A DNA stretch of 64,000 nt from assembly GCF_027942865.1 (NCBI RefSeq), contig NC_134514.1, forward strand, positions 5,231,465-5,295,464, given 5' to 3'. Each line of letters starts with the position of its first letter. The stretch's first letter is position 1. Position numbers and translations under genes: made by a program. Shown here piece after piece: positions 12,337-31,050 of this stretch. This DNA comes from Odontesthes bonariensis. Its lineage: Eukaryota; Chordata; Actinopteri; Atheriniformes; Atherinopsidae. The notes beneath the pieces are model-generated. The model had not been told where the DNA came from. It did no database searches and saw nothing but the letters and a program-made list of their open reading frames with translations.

Positions 12337-15300
12337 AATAATAATAATAATAATAATAGTAATAATAATTTGGGCTGCTTTCTGAGCCCCAGAGAAGGAA
12401 ATTTCAGCTCATATAGCTGACAGCGCTGTAACTGAAGAGGAATACTTTCACAGACCAGCAGTCTAAGTGAGTGTTATCACTCTGTTAGTCATCTTCGTGT
12501 CACATGATTGAGCCCAGATGTGTTTTACACAATGATGAGATGTTAGCTCACTAAGCCAAGTCATGTTTTGGGTTTCAGCCTTTTCTTGGATCTCTGCTTA
12601 TGTTACTGCAGACGGCATCTGTTTTCAATCTTCCTCGATTTCATTTAGTGGCATCATGGTGGATCACAGTTTTCTGGCTATTTCAGAATACAGTTCTACA
12701 GTCAAATGTATGAAGTCTTCCCACTGTCAATGCTTCCCAATAATGAGCTCATTAGCTTATATTTTGACTGACATTCACTCTTGATAAATAGTTACTCGGC
12801 ACTGCTTCATGTCGTGTTGTTGTGGTGGAAAGATGTTCCTCTGAGTGGCTCATCCTTCAACATCTGCCTTTCTTTGCTCGCATGAAGCTTGTCGTCAGTC
12901 CAACAACTCACTGCACTCATTAGAGGTTTGCTGATGCAGCATGGGGGTGGAGGCTTAACAGAAAAGAGTTATTCTGAGAGATTACAGCTATCTACGTAAA
13001 TGTAAATGTACTTTATCTATACAGCCCTTTACAGACAATCATTACGATGTACCAAAGTGCTTTACAGCAGGTAATACATAAATAAAGAGAAGAAGAAGTA
13101 AAAACAATATAAGAACAGTGAACGCAATAAAATACAACAAAATCAAATAAGATAAAATAAGATAAAAGTGTCATCATACTACTGGGTATTAAAGCCATCC
13201 TAAATAAGTAGGTTTTTAGCCTAGATCTGAAGAGGCCCAGGTCAGAAATGAGACGCAGCTGGACGGGGGGCTTATTCCAGAGCCTGGGGGCAGCTTTGGG
13301 AAAAGGCTCGCTCACCCCAGGGTTTGTATTCTGACCTGGGCACTTCCAGCAGAAACTGATCTGTTGACCTCAGAGCTCTACCAGGACTGTTAAAAGCTCA
13401 GATAAATACGACGGGGCGAGGCCGTTAAGAGCTTTAAAAACAAACATTAAAAGTTTAAAATCAGTTCTATAAAGGACAGGAAGCCAATGGAGGGAGTTAA
13501 GAACGGGAGTGATGTGCACACGTCTGTTGGTGTTGGTTAAAAGACGGGCAGCAGCGTTCTGCACCAGCTGAAGGCGGCTGAGAGAAGACTGGGAGACGCC
13601 CACATAAAGAGCATGTAATAGTCTGACCTTGAACTTATTAGGGCATGGATGGCTTTCTCAAGGTCATGACGACTTAAAAACATTTTAACTTTGGCCAGGA
13701 GACGCAGCTGGAAAACACTAGTCCTGACGACATTGTTAATTTGTTTGTCCGACCTCAGATCAAAGGTCAAAGGTCACTCCCAGATTTCTGACCGTTGAAC
13801 AAAGCTTAATATCAGCAATACAATTAAACAAAGAACAATGTGCACTGTTTCTATTTGGCTTCAATGGTAGATACATTTGTAAATCGTCTGCATAACAGTG
13901 AGAGAAAGGTTGTGCTTGGCTATAATTGACCCAAGTGGTAGCATGTACAACGAGAAGAGGATAGGGCCAAGAATAGATCCTTGAGGGACTCCACAGGAGA
14001 GAGGAGCACTGGAAGAGGAAAGGTCACCAACCATAACGGAGAAGGTTCTACTGGACAAGTAGGACGCAAACCACTTCAACAGTGGAAAAAATGCCCCTCC
14101 AAAAATAAGTAAGAAAAACAACAAATACAAAACGTTTTTACTTGAAATAAGCAAAAACAATCTGCCAATGGAACTAGTGAAAATCGGCTTGTCCAGATTT
14201 CTTGAAATAAGATGTGATATTTAGGACTTTTGAGATAAAAGTGATCTTGAAATTAGCTTAAAAACCTCTTCAAATGTAAAAAAAAAAAAAGCTTGTTTCA
14301 TGTGAAATATGACTCAAAACAATTTGTTTTCAAGACTTTTTCACTTAACAAGATATTCAAGATGTATTGTCTTCAAACAAGTCCCAATATCTGGCTGAAA
14401 TAGTGCTTGTTAGGCAGTTGTGTCTTATATTAAGTATAATGAGATATTTTGACTAGAAATGAGACAAATATACTTGGTAAGACTTTGATTTTTTTCCAGT
14501 GAATGTAGTGCCGTGGACTGTTGGTTAAACAGCAAGTGGTGAAGACCTTTCTGTAATTTATGATATGACACATTGAGACGGTTGTAAACTTCACAGTGAA
14601 TCCATCTCTGCCTCATCCACATTCATCTCTAATCCTCTGTGTGGGGAAATAAAGCAGATCCTCCCTGCCCATCAGCGCGTGCTCTCCCTCTATTATCCTT
14701 ATTAAAAAAATGAACAGTTGCCTGGACACCTACAATCTAACACCCTGATGTGTGTCATGTCCTAAAAAAAACACAGAATGCTGCCAAAACAGGCGATTTT
14801 AGTTCCTCCTTCACGGGTTAAAGGTTTCTCTCACAAGCTGTTGTTTACTGATTCGTTGACTTTTAATGGCCGGTTGCACTGACACGGTGACACATGTTGT
14901 CATTATTGGCACCGTGCTGCATGCTCTCAGCTCTGTGGTCTCACTGTTTGCGTTTAATCGCATTTAATTTGGAATTCAGACCACATGCCGTGGCTTTTCT
15001 TCTCCGTTTACTTGTTTTAGTCAAAGTGTCACTTGTTTTTCATGGCTCAGAGTTGACTTTTCTTCGTAATTAAATGGTCTCTTGACTCCTCACAAGGAGT
15101 GTTAGCCAGAGATCAATCACCTCTGAGATCATTTTATGAGGCTACGCTTTATGCGGTCGGTGATGTAATGTAACTAAATACATTAACTCAAATAGTGTGG
15201 TTGAGTGCAGGTTTGAGGGATTTTCAAATTCCAGAAAAAACTACTATAATATGGCATTAACATCACTACATTTGTCTGACAAATTATAAAAACTGCACAC

Positions 15301-18300
15301 AAAAGATATAAAGTTTTTACGATTCTAGATTTTATCATCTGATTTTTTTCATTAACCCAACTACCCAACCTTAGATACAAGCCGAAACTTCAATGGCAGC
15401 TATTTTGCTGCCCTGTCGGTAATTTTTCATTTTCAAAAATGTTAAATCAGCAGAAGAACAGAGGTGAAGATTTGCTTATTTCTTATTTCCTTTAGAGGTT
15501 TGAACTTCTGCTTGGACTATAAAAGAGCTGTGAAGGTTGAGCTCTAGGTCATTGTGACAGTATTTCTCAATATTTCATGCATTTTACAAACCAAAGAATC
15601 AGGCAGTTAAGTGATAAATAAAACTGGCATATTAAATCCTAATTTTAACCTTATCTGTTGCAGTGAAAGTCCAACTACAGCAGTAATTCTGCTTTAATAT
15701 TAATGCATGAGCTAATGATACATCGCTGTATGAGGGAAGATATTTCTCTGGCTTTTTTATGTACAGCAGAGTGCTTTTATTGTTTTATAATAATAATGTC
15801 ACCAATATTAAAAAAAAAAACACTTTTGTACTTTAAGTAAATACAATTTTTTTTAGTATCTTATCCCAACATTTATCCGGTTATATCAATGACAAAATGC
15901 TCACTGTGTTACTATTAAGTTCCTGTTTCTCTTTACTATTATTATTCCGCCAGTTTTCGTAGCCTAACTACTCCTGCATACTTTCAGCTATTTCTACAAT
16001 TTTGGTATCAAAACGTTCAGCTCTTTCAGCAGATTCCTGCTATCATTTATGGTGTTTTTAACTTTTACACTTTTTAAGATATTCAACTTTTATTCAAATG
16101 TTCCCGTCATTCAAATGAATGGAAACTGCTTTCAGCTCTTCCAAATCATCTCCCTCTTTCCAACCTAACTACTTCTGCATGCTTTCAGCTAGAGACACCA
16201 TTCAAACTTTAAATGGATCACAAGACATTCAGTTATTACCAACTGTTTCAGCTTTTTCAAATCTTCAGCCAATTTTGAAATATGACAGTTTTAAACACAT
16301 GAACATTTTGCTCCTTCTTGATTTTTATGAATGAGCACACAGTTGAGTGCGAGCTGATAAGTTTCACATTTTTCAAACAAATTCCTCTAACTTTCATACA
16401 GTTTAACTTTAGAGAAACAAATTATACCTTAAAATGTAGGAAAAAATGTCCTCTTTCAGCCAATGTAACTACCAAAGAGCTCACATTTACAGAATTTCAG
16501 CTATGAGTTTTGAACCGAGATCAACCTCCCAAATTCTCTGACTAACTCCAATGTTAAGTTCGGTAGTACACACAAAAATCACAAAATTCCTTCAACCAAT
16601 ACATCAGCAACAGTTTTTACTGCTAAAATTGAACTAATTTCAGCTTTTTTTTTAGCATGGTCAGCTATTCCCATTCAGCTCATAAGCATTCTCACTGCTG
16701 TTTCGCAGGAACAGCTCTTTCTATCTCATCTGTGTTTAAAGGACTTAATGCAAAATCAGCATGTTCTCCTCATACAGAGCAAAAAATTACGGTCAAAATG
16801 TTCACAACGGCCTTTAACAGTGCATCTGCTGCTGTGTCTGCAGGGGGCTTCATGTTCAAGCAGTGGAAGGAGAAGTACATGGTACTGACCATGGAGGGGA
16901 GCCTGCTGGTGTGCCGGGATGCAGTGTCCCCTCCAGACCAGGTGGTGGCGCTTCAAACCAACTGCGAGTTGATCGTTGAGGGACGAGAAATTCTCGACCT
17001 GCCCAAGTTACCTGCAGGGGGCAGGAGGGACTGCTGCTTTGCCCTCATCCTGCCCCAGAACAAGTTCCTGCTGCTCCTCACCGACAACCCTGACGACTGC
17101 ATGTGAGTCTCTCTCTTTGGGTGGCAGATGCACAGATGTCCTTTGTCCCACTCAATGTGTAACCAGATGTTATCTGCACACACACACACACACATGTGGT
17201 TATCACACTGAGGCAGCACCCTTTATCTGTTGGAATGATCTGTTTGCTCTGATCCAATTAAACTGAAATAACAAACCACTTTTACCTTTGACAGTCTTTG
17301 GCTGAAGCTGATCAGGAAAGTGAGAGAGGTGAGTCAGCGGGCTTCTGCTTTTTATGTTTATTGCAACACTTTTCAATTGTATCTGCTGTGCTTTGGCACA
17401 CGTTTCTGAAAACAAAATGTACCAATCATCATGTATCAGAGGCTTCAATTAACAAACACAAGTACAAAGGAATGATTTTCACTTTAATGACCAAGTTTTT
17501 AGAAAATATAAAGAAAATATAGAATTTGATGCAGCAACACACTCAAAAGAAATGGAGTTTACCCCCTGTGTTAACAAAGTGCTGTACATTTACGGTGGAT
17601 TTACAACAGTATCCGACTGTATTTTACAATAATTGTATGATGATAAATTATTGTAAAGTATTTTTACAAAGCTTATTTGTGTAAAGTGTGGCGTAATAAC
17701 CTTTAATTTGTCTAATTTCTAGGGTGTCATGTCACCCCAGAGCCTTCAGAGGCAGCGCAGCATTGCTTCCTGCATCACAGACAGAGACCCGCTGCCCGAC
17801 TCATCCAGCGATAAGGACCCCGGCTCCCCCAGGGTTGGTGAGGGCACTCCTCCTTCGGCTCGGGTCGCTGAGAGAGGAGGATCGTTCAGGGAAAGGCGCC
17901 AACAACAAGGTCTGCTCCTCAGGTCATCTGTGATAACATCACAGCAATGTCCAGGGATTTCACTAAAAACAAAAAGCGAGAGCAGAAAAACATCTAATCC
18001 TGTTCAACGACAGATGGGTTGCTTAGAAATACATGACAATGTTCAGGAAGAATGTAATACAACTGGTGACTAACGGGCTCAGAAAATTACTTAAAAGCTC
18101 TGGAAACGTGACAGAAAGAATCTCCACTGAAGTCTCACCGAAGGAAAAGTCTCCAGGTCTTCCACAATGATGGCTTTCATTTCAGCCACAAAGGAGATGG
18201 AAAGCCAAAAGGGTCATAATTCGTTTAATCTGTTGTTATTTAGTGCTACTGAGCATTTATTACAAATGCCAAGTGGGTACTGGTTGAGTGGGTGCCGGTT

Positions 18301-21300
18301 GAGTGGGTGCCGGTTGAGTGGGTGCTGGTTGAGTGGGTGCTGGTTGAGTGGGTGCTGGTTGAGTGGGTACTGGTTGAGTTGGTGCTGGTTGAGTGGGTAC
18401 TGGTTGAGTGGGTGCCGGTTGAGTGGGTGCTGGTTGAGTGGGTGCTGGTTGAGTGGGTGCTGGTTGAGTGGGTACTGGTTGAGTTGGTGCTGGTTGAGTT
18501 GGTGCTGGTTGAGTGGGTGCTGGTTGAGTGGGTGCTGGTTGAGTGGGTGCTGGTTGAGTGGGTACTGGTTGAGTTGGTGCTGGTTGAGTGGGTACTGGTT
18601 GAGTTGGTGCTGGTTGAGTGGGTGCTGGTTGAGTGGGTACTGGTTGAGTTGGTGCTGGTTGAGTGGGTACTGGTTGAGTGGGTGCTGGTGGAGTGGGTGC
18701 TGGTTGAGTGGGTACCGGTTGAGTGGGTACCGGTTGAGTGGGTGCCGGTTGAGTGGGTGCCGGTTGAGTGGGTGCTGGTTGAGTGGGTGCTGGTTGAGTG
18801 GGTGCTGGTTGAGTGGGTGCTGGTTGAGTGGGTACTGGTTGAGTGGGTGCTGGTTGAGTGGGTGCTGGTTGAGTGGGTGCTGGTTGAGTGGGTACTGGTT
18901 GAGTTGGTGCTGGTTGAGTGGGTACTGGTTGAGTTGGTGCTGGTTGAGTGGGTGCTGGTTGAGTGGGTACTGGTTGAGTTGGTGCTGGTTGAGTGGGTAC
19001 TGGTTGAGTGGGTGCTGGTGGAGTGGGTGCTGGTTGAGTGGGTACCGGTTGAGTGGGTACCGGTTGAGTGGGTACTGGTTGAGTGGGTACTGGTTGAGTT
19101 GGTGCTGGTTGAGTTGGTGCTGGTTGAGTGGGTGCTGGTGGAGTGGGTACTGGTTGAGTGGGTGCTGGTTGAGTTGGTGCTGGTGGAGTGGGTGCTGGTT
19201 GAGTGGGTACTGGTTGAGTTGGTGCTGGTTGAGTGGGTACTGGTTGAGTTGGTGCTGGTTGAGTGGGTGCTGGTTGAGTGGGTGCTGGTTGAGTTGGTGC
19301 TGGTTGAGTTGGTGCTGGTTGAGTGGGTACTGGTTGAGTGGGTACTGGTTGAGTTGGTGCTGGTTGAGTGGGTGCTGGTTGAGTGGGTACTGGTTGAGTG
19401 GGTACTGGTTGAGTGGATACTGGTTGAGTGGGTGCTGGTTGAGTGGGTGCTGGTTGAGTGGGTGCTGCTGGTTGAGTGGGTGCTGGTTGAGTGGGTGCTG
19501 CTGGTTGAGTGGGTACTGGTTGAGTGGGTGCTGGTTGAGTGGGTACTGGTTGAGTGGGTGCTGGTTGAGTTGGTACTGGTTGAGTGGGTGCTGGTTGAGT
19601 GGGTGCTGGTGGAGTGGGTGCTGGTTGAGTGGGTGCTGGTTGAGTGAGTGCTGGTTGAGTGGGTGCTGGTTGAGTGGGTGCTGGTTGAGTGGGTGCTGCT
19701 GGTTGAGTGGGTGCTGGTTGAGTGGCTGCTGGTTGAGTGGGTGCTGCTGGTTGAGTGGCTGCTGGTTGAGTGGGTGCTGGTTGAGTGGGTGCTGCTGGTT
19801 GAGTGGGTGCTGGTTGAGTGGCTGCTGGTTGAGTGGGTGCTGCTGGTTGAGTGGGTGCTGGTTGAGTGGGTGCTGCTGGTTGAGTGGGTGCTGGTTGAGT
19901 GGGTGCTGGTGGAGTGGGTGCTGGTGGAGTGGGTGCTGGTTGAGTGGGTGCTGGTTGAGTGGGTGCTGGTTGAGTGGGTGCTGCTGGTTGAGTGGGTGCT
20001 GGTTGAGTGGCTGCTGGTGGAGTGGGTGCTGGTGGAGTGGGTACTGGTTGAGTGGGTGCTGCTGGTTGAGTGGGTGCTGCTGGTTGAGTGGGTGCTGGTT
20101 GAGTGGGTGCTGGTTGAGTGGGTTATGCTGGTTGAGTGGGTGCTGGTTGAGTGGGTGCTGGTTGAGTGGCTGCTGGTGGAGTGGGTGCTGGTGGAGTGGG
20201 TGCTGGTTGAGTGGGTGCTGCTGGTTGAGTGGGTGCTGGTTGAGTGGGTGCTGCTGGTTGAGTGGGTGCTGCTGGTGGAGTGGGTACTGGTTGAGTGGGT
20301 GCTGCTGGTTGAGTTGGTGCTGGTTGAGTGGGTGCTGGTTGAGTGGGTGCTGGTTGAGTGGCTGCTGGTGGAGTGGGTGCTGGTGGAGTGGGTGCTGGTT
20401 GAGTGGGTGCTGCTGGTTGAGTGGGTGCTGGTTGAGTGGGTGCTGCTGGTTGAGTGGGTGCTGGTTGAGTGGGTGCTGCTGGTTGAGTGGGTGCTGGTTG
20501 AGTGGGTGCTGGTTGAGTGGGTGCTGCTGGTTGAGTGGGTGCTGCTGGTTGAGTGGGTGCTGGTTGAGTGGGTACTGGTTGAGTAGGTACTGGTTGAGTG
20601 GGTGCTGGTTGAGTGGGTAATGGTTGAGTAGGTACTGGTTGAGTGGGTACTGGTTGAGTGGGTACTCCAGTGGGTACTGGTTGAGTAGGTACTGGTTGAG
20701 TGGGTACTGGTTGAGTGGGTACTCCAGTGGGTACTGGTTGAGTCCCAACTCGGGCCCTTTGTTGCATGTTATTCTCGTCTCTCTGCTCCACTTTCTCAGC
20801 TTTAGAATAAAGGCTCCCCATGCCAGAAAAATAAATAAATAAAATACAAGCCCTTTTACTTTCCCATGCATGATTATTACTTTACCACAGCTGCCTCTCT
20901 CTTTTAAAGGATCGATGTTTTTGAGTTCCACCCTAAAATTATTCTAGTTTTTTTTTTACCAGCACCTCCCCTTTTATTTAGAGCTCTGTAAGTAAATATA
21001 AATCTAACTTTACTGACTGCCACAGACTAAAGAGGAACATGAAGTCAGCCTTTCTTTCTTTGGGATACCTTCCAGCTGTTTAAAACATCCCTACGTTCTC
21101 TTTTTCATGCAGCCAGTGGACAGAGGCGGTCCCTGCGCAGTGTTTCAGTAGCGCCGCCTCATCGTGTGTCAGATTGTCTTCGCCATGGCAACAGCAGCGA
21201 TGCCCGGGCAGTGAGGGCGGTGTGTTTGCTGATGGGAGGGGCAGCGGCCTCCTCCGCCTTGGGCTACCTCAACTCCTGCTCCCCTTCCTCGCCGCTCGCC

Positions 21301-21468
21301 GCCAGAGCCTCGGAGATCGGCCACGGAACAGGGGCCTTCTCTGAGCTTCCTGCAGGCGGCTCCTTTCACGCCTGCAGCCAGGACGTCGACCCCCCACACT
21401 TCAACAGCTTCGACTTTGATGGAGACTCCGACTTTGATGCATTTGACTGTGGTGGATTTGCCTTTTAA
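11330..21468 (+). CDS. PH-domain protein, unnamed (292 aa, 5 exons)
   Basis: The exons are 11330-11372, 16844-17102, 17295-17328, 17723-17909 and 21113-21468. All junctions are GT-AG, the phases agree, and they sum to 879 nt. The protein opens with [16 protein letters not shown], and a pleckstrin-homology domain spans about residues 7-112: [11 protein letters not shown] is the first strand pair and the invariant C-terminal-helix Trp is at 103 ([12 protein letters not shown]). PH domains bind phosphoinositides or proteins at membranes; the ligand here is unknown. A Ser/Pro/Arg-rich linker follows (about 113-200), then an Ala/Ser-rich segment, and the tail ends in an acidic-aromatic repeat ([13 protein letters not shown], then CGGFAF). 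I do not recognise the ortholog; general similarity is to small PLEKH-type proteins. Intron 4 holds the 15-bp minisatellite, and introns 1-2 hold a LINE and MITEs. Confidence 0.85.
11560..11782 (+). mobile_element. LINE 3' end in PH gene intron 1
   Basis: The segment ends TTGAATTTCCTTCGGGATCA then ATAAAGTATC, a frequent 3' end of fish LINEs. A comparable end is at about 40625-40665. The upstream frame ends in a short peptide (RLYNSF stop). It is 5'-truncated and abuts the next MITE. Confidence 0.5.
11783..12274. mobile_element. CACTG-MITE, foldback (palindromic) copy
   Basis: Both ends carry the same terminal segment (CACTGGAAAAAATGCCCCTC, and the reverse complement GGGGCATTTTTTCCA). The left half runs in the normal order to about 12130. 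From there the sequence returns as an inverted copy of the left half. Other family members have two different ends, so this one is a rearranged foldback. It sits in PH gene intron 1. Confidence 0.8.
12276..12370 (+). repeat. (ATCT)n and (AAT)n microsatellites
   Basis: About 15 ATCT units are followed directly by about 10 AAT/AGT units, abutting the right end of the foldback MITE. Confidence 0.9.
12995..14079 (-). mobile_element. L2/Rex-like LINE, 5'-truncated, decayed
   Basis: The minus strand encodes, in several broken frames, reverse-transcriptase pieces in the correct order. They are [13 protein letters not shown] and [18 protein letters not shown] (the RT motif before the catalytic YADD box, which is degraded; 13861-14080), then [12 protein letters not shown] and [13 protein letters not shown] (13370-13603), then the C-terminal [10 protein letters not shown] and [13 protein letters not shown] (13200-13315). 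The 3' end (12995-13080) recurs at 40190-40260. Frameshifts and stops make it inactive. It lies in PH gene intron 1 and a MITE abuts its 5' break. Confidence 0.8.
14080..14501 (+). mobile_element. CACTG-MITE, near full length
   Basis: It begins CAGTGGAAAAAATGCCCCTC and ends GATTTTTTTCCAGTG. The flanking dinucleotide AA occurs on both sides. It has no coding capacity. It is in the forward orientation, taking the TGCCCCTCC end as left. Confidence 0.85.
15940..16720 (+). repeat. TTTCAGC-rich dispersed repeat upstream of PH exon 2
   Basis: Pyrimidine-rich sequence with many TTTCAGCT-like words at irregular spacing, starting at TTATTCCGCCAGTTTTCG. It looks like a diverged member of a fish repeat family rather than unique intron. 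Many of its words resemble splice acceptors. The true exon 2 acceptor is at 16842-16843. Confidence 0.5.
18273..20743 (+). repeat. 15-bp minisatellite (about 160 units)
   Basis: The unit is GGTGCTGGTTGAGTG, with common variants GGTACTGGTTGAGTG, a GTTGG form, a GGTGGAG form and an 18-bp form with an extra CTG (mainly after 19460). The array occupies about 77% of intron 4 of the PH gene (17910-21112). The plus strand is strongly G-rich and C-poor. A block of 330 bp (22 units) is duplicated within it: the paired ACCGG variant units at 18713 and 19043 are exactly 330 bp apart. Because 15 and 18 are multiples of three, very long open frames exist on both strands. They are repeat artefacts, not genes. 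Confidence 0.97.
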
Positions 21469-21891
21469 TTATGTCTGGTAGACCTTTTATTCTCAACAGA
21501 ATCCCTGTATTGGTATACCTTTGTATTTTAGGGTCATTGTCAATAACTAATTACTTGTTGGGTTATCTATACTTCCAATTCATACATTATTGACAGTGTT
21601 CTTCCTGGCTTTATGCCCATGATCCCAAGGTAAATGATTCATGATCTTGACTCCTTTGAACATTGTCTGTATGTGTCGTATCACTCTTTCCTTGCCCCAG
21701 GAGCTACTTCACTCCAGGCATCCATGTGGACATTTATAAGGAGATTTTAGTCTCAAACTTATAGTATTTGTTCATACTATACGCAGATGATGTGATCCAC
21801 GCCCTCTACATTCTTTTTGCACTGTTGTTTTGTAGAAATCACTCACCACCTGCACACATCTTGCTGGAATGCTGCTCAGAGGTGACTTCTG

Positions 21892-21897
21892 AATAAA
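21892..21897 (+). terminator. Poly(A) signal of the PH gene
   Basis: AATAAA lies 424 bp after the stop codon, giving a plausible 3' UTR of about 440 bp. No other canonical signal is seen between the stop and here. Confidence 0.5.
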
Positions 21898-23550
21898 TCC
21901 TGCTTTCACAGTGACAACGCATTTTTCTCTGCTTCAAACCCCAGAGCAAACGGCGAGGTTGAATCAGGTAGCTTAGAGCAGCTGTACACAAAGGAGGTCA
22001 AAGTTTGAAGAGAAATGACAATGCAGATTTGCACACGGGAGGGATACAGAACTGCTGATCAGAGCTTACATTTACTGAATGCTGCATCCATGCCAATAGT
22101 AAGCAGAACTGCATTGCTCAGCACAATAATCAAGTCTACTACAGCAACACTTTGATTCTCAACCTCTTCAGCCGCGGAGCTCCCAGTACCGAAGGAGCAT
22201 CCAGGTGGATTTGGCTCTGATTAGCTTTACTTTGACACCAAGATGGTTTACACAGAGTTTATGATTGCAGAGAAATACTCAATTCATTTTGTCATTTTTG
22301 AGCAGGAACCCCAGAAAGACTTCTGGGGCTGAACAGGTTATATATTCAAGACAGTGAGTCTGATTTTTAATCTGTTAAAAGAAGACAAAAAACTTATAAT
22401 CTCATCTTAATTTGAACTACCTTGTATTGGATGTGAATAAAACACATTTTATAGATATATTTTAACAAAATTAACAGAAAATAAGTCTCGAGTAATAAGT
22501 AAGCTAAGAGGCTGCTTTAACAGTTAATTTAGCTTGTTTATGTTCCTATACTGACTGTGGGACAGTGATAAGAGCGGGACACAAACCTGGCCTGAAAGCC
22601 ATACGTAATAAGGCGTGAGAAAACTTACTAAATCCTTTTTATCACTTCCTGGTTGCAGACGTTAACATTACCTGGTTAGGAGATAGGACTAAATACATTC
22701 TTTTTACGATGCCACTGTCGCGTTAATATACATTATTTTGACACGGCAGATGTCCTAATGACTACTAGAGATTGCATGTTTGCTTCACATTATTGAAGAT
22801 CATTTCTATATGCATGTGCAAACAACCCATTGGTCATTTTTGTAAATGTGTAAGCTGTAATGTAAATTTAATCTTAAAATACACCTTTTCTCAATTTTTT
22901 TGCCTCATTGCCTAAACTAAAAAAACAAGAAAAAAATGCAGAGAATCCATGTCAAATGTGTCATGTGGATTAAAAATGTATTTTTTTCATGTATAATGCA
23001 TAGTCTTAGTATTGTATTTACTTAGTCTTAGTTTGTTTTGGTGAAGTTAGTAAGAAGTGTTTGGACTGAAATAAAAGATTTTTAAAAATGTGCCATGATT
23101 CCATGTAATTCAAACATCCAGCATTTAATAATGTTTAAAATAATGATGATAATAATACAACAAATCAGACAAAGAAAACATTGATGGCAGTTTTTAACTT
23201 TAATTTGCAGTAAAAGAAAATATTAGAGGTGCTGTATCACATCTTAATTCGATAAAACTCTTAGACTAATTGTTGCTGCTCTAAAAAAACAAAAACATTT
23301 TTTCTCATTTTCCCTCTTTAGAAGGCTGTGTCAATTTGTAGATGGTCCCTGTGCGTTTCTGCTGCTTTAATTGATTGATCCAGAAAATTGGGATATCTTT
23401 ACAACTTTTCTGAACTTCTGAAGTTTACCTTTGGCACGGATCAGTGCAGCTTCTGCAACAACTGCCCCGTGTGATGCAGCAGCAGTGCCCCAGGGCTGCT
23501 GTTGCTTTCTTTTCCTCAGGTCAAATTTTTAAGCCGCTTTTCACCTGTAA
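21898..23550. other. Intergenic, PH gene to CYP2
   Basis: AT-rich sequence without recognisable exons or known repeats. I see nothing assignable. Confidence 0.5.
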
Positions 23551-23552
23551 TC

Positions 23553-23565
23553 GGGTCAGAGTGCA
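23553..23565 (+). promoter_or_regulatory. DR1-like (HNF4-type) site of CYP2
   Basis: GGGTCAGAGTGCA resembles a direct repeat with one-base spacing, as bound by HNF4-type nuclear receptors. It lies about 65 bp upstream of the TATA box. HNF4 control of CYP2 genes is established in mammals; its use here is inference. Confidence 0.3.
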
Positions 23566-23629
23566 CTAGGTGCAGATCACATGACTTACCTCTGGCCCAC
23601 TGCTTTGCTCCTGTCTACTTTCTGTTCAA

Positions 23630-23637
23630 TATAAAAA
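23630..23637 (+). promoter_or_regulatory. TATA box of CYP2
   Basis: TATAAAAA stands 92 bp upstream of the CYP2 start codon, so transcription should start near 23660 with a short 5' UTR. Confidence 0.6.
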
Positions 23638-23721
23638 CAAGCATTCAGGTGCAGTAAAAGAGCCAAAGCCTGCAGAGTAGCTGTGTCAAAGGAGACCAAA
23701 AAAACAAGCGTGGGGAGCATT

Positions 23722-30384
<6,663 letters not shown>

Positions 30385-30482
30385 AAAAAAAGAAGCCGCA
30401 CTCAGACCCTCTGACATCGTTTAAATGCTTGCTTGAACACATGTTGCATTTTCCTGAAGCTGTTATAGTTAACTCACTCTGC

Positions 30483-31050
30483 GGGGTTACATGGCACCTA
30501 AAGACTCGGATTAAGGGCGAAATTACAATAAGAATGAGTAATTAAGTTCGTGTATGCACCTTAATTGGACAAGAAATTGGATCGGATCGGGTTAAGACTC
30601 CGAGATAACTGGGTTAAAGTCACTCTAAACCTGCTTGTAGACGCTGAAGCACGCGGTGAATCAGACTTTGCGTTCTGCGCATGCTCCAGATGTTTTCCCG
30701 GGGTCGTGACCCGGAAGTCAAAGGAGACGATATTCCTGTTGTTGTCGCCGTCAGAAAGAAACAAACAACGCGATGGAGAATGCTCCGTTGGGCATCGAGT
30801 TTGTGCAACAAGCAGCTCATCACAGACCAAATGTAGAGGGACGTAGCTTCATCTGGCTCTGCGTTCTCCATCTTTCTCCAATGCCTGAGTTTGTTGTTGT
30901 TGTTGGTGGTGAAGAGGTCAACAGGAAGTGGCTCTATTAGCAACAGCTGGAATGGGTACAGCGCCACCTATCATACCGGGGTATGACACGCTTTGGGCCT
31001 CTGATCCCATTCATTCACCGCCATATATCCAAGGAGAATTACCCTTTCTC
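30483..31050 (+). mobile_element. Harbinger-like element, copy 1
   Basis: It starts GGGGTTACATGGCACCTAAA and matches the reverse complement of 56542-57314 over most of its length. Its right end diverges after about 31050. It carries a minus-strand frame (30620-30967) almost identical to that of copy 2 (MENAEPDEATSLYIWSVMSC at the start of the shared part). The class is inferred from the TIR shape only. Confidence 0.6.

Noticed and set aside
16657-16843. N-terminal extension of the PH exon 2 frame
   Set aside because: The frame is open upstream of the acceptor, but the PH domain joins exactly to exon 1 (RKYGG), and the extension lies in repeat sequence.
18167-20931. Open frames of 817 and 905 codons (plus and minus strands)
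   Set aside because: They are translations of the 15/18-bp minisatellite, open in several frames only because the period is a multiple of three. They sit in an intron of a well-supported gene.
23683-23721. Upstream GTG start for CYP2
   Set aside because: It would add 13 polar residues before the membrane anchor. ATG 23722 gives a normal CYP2 N-terminus.
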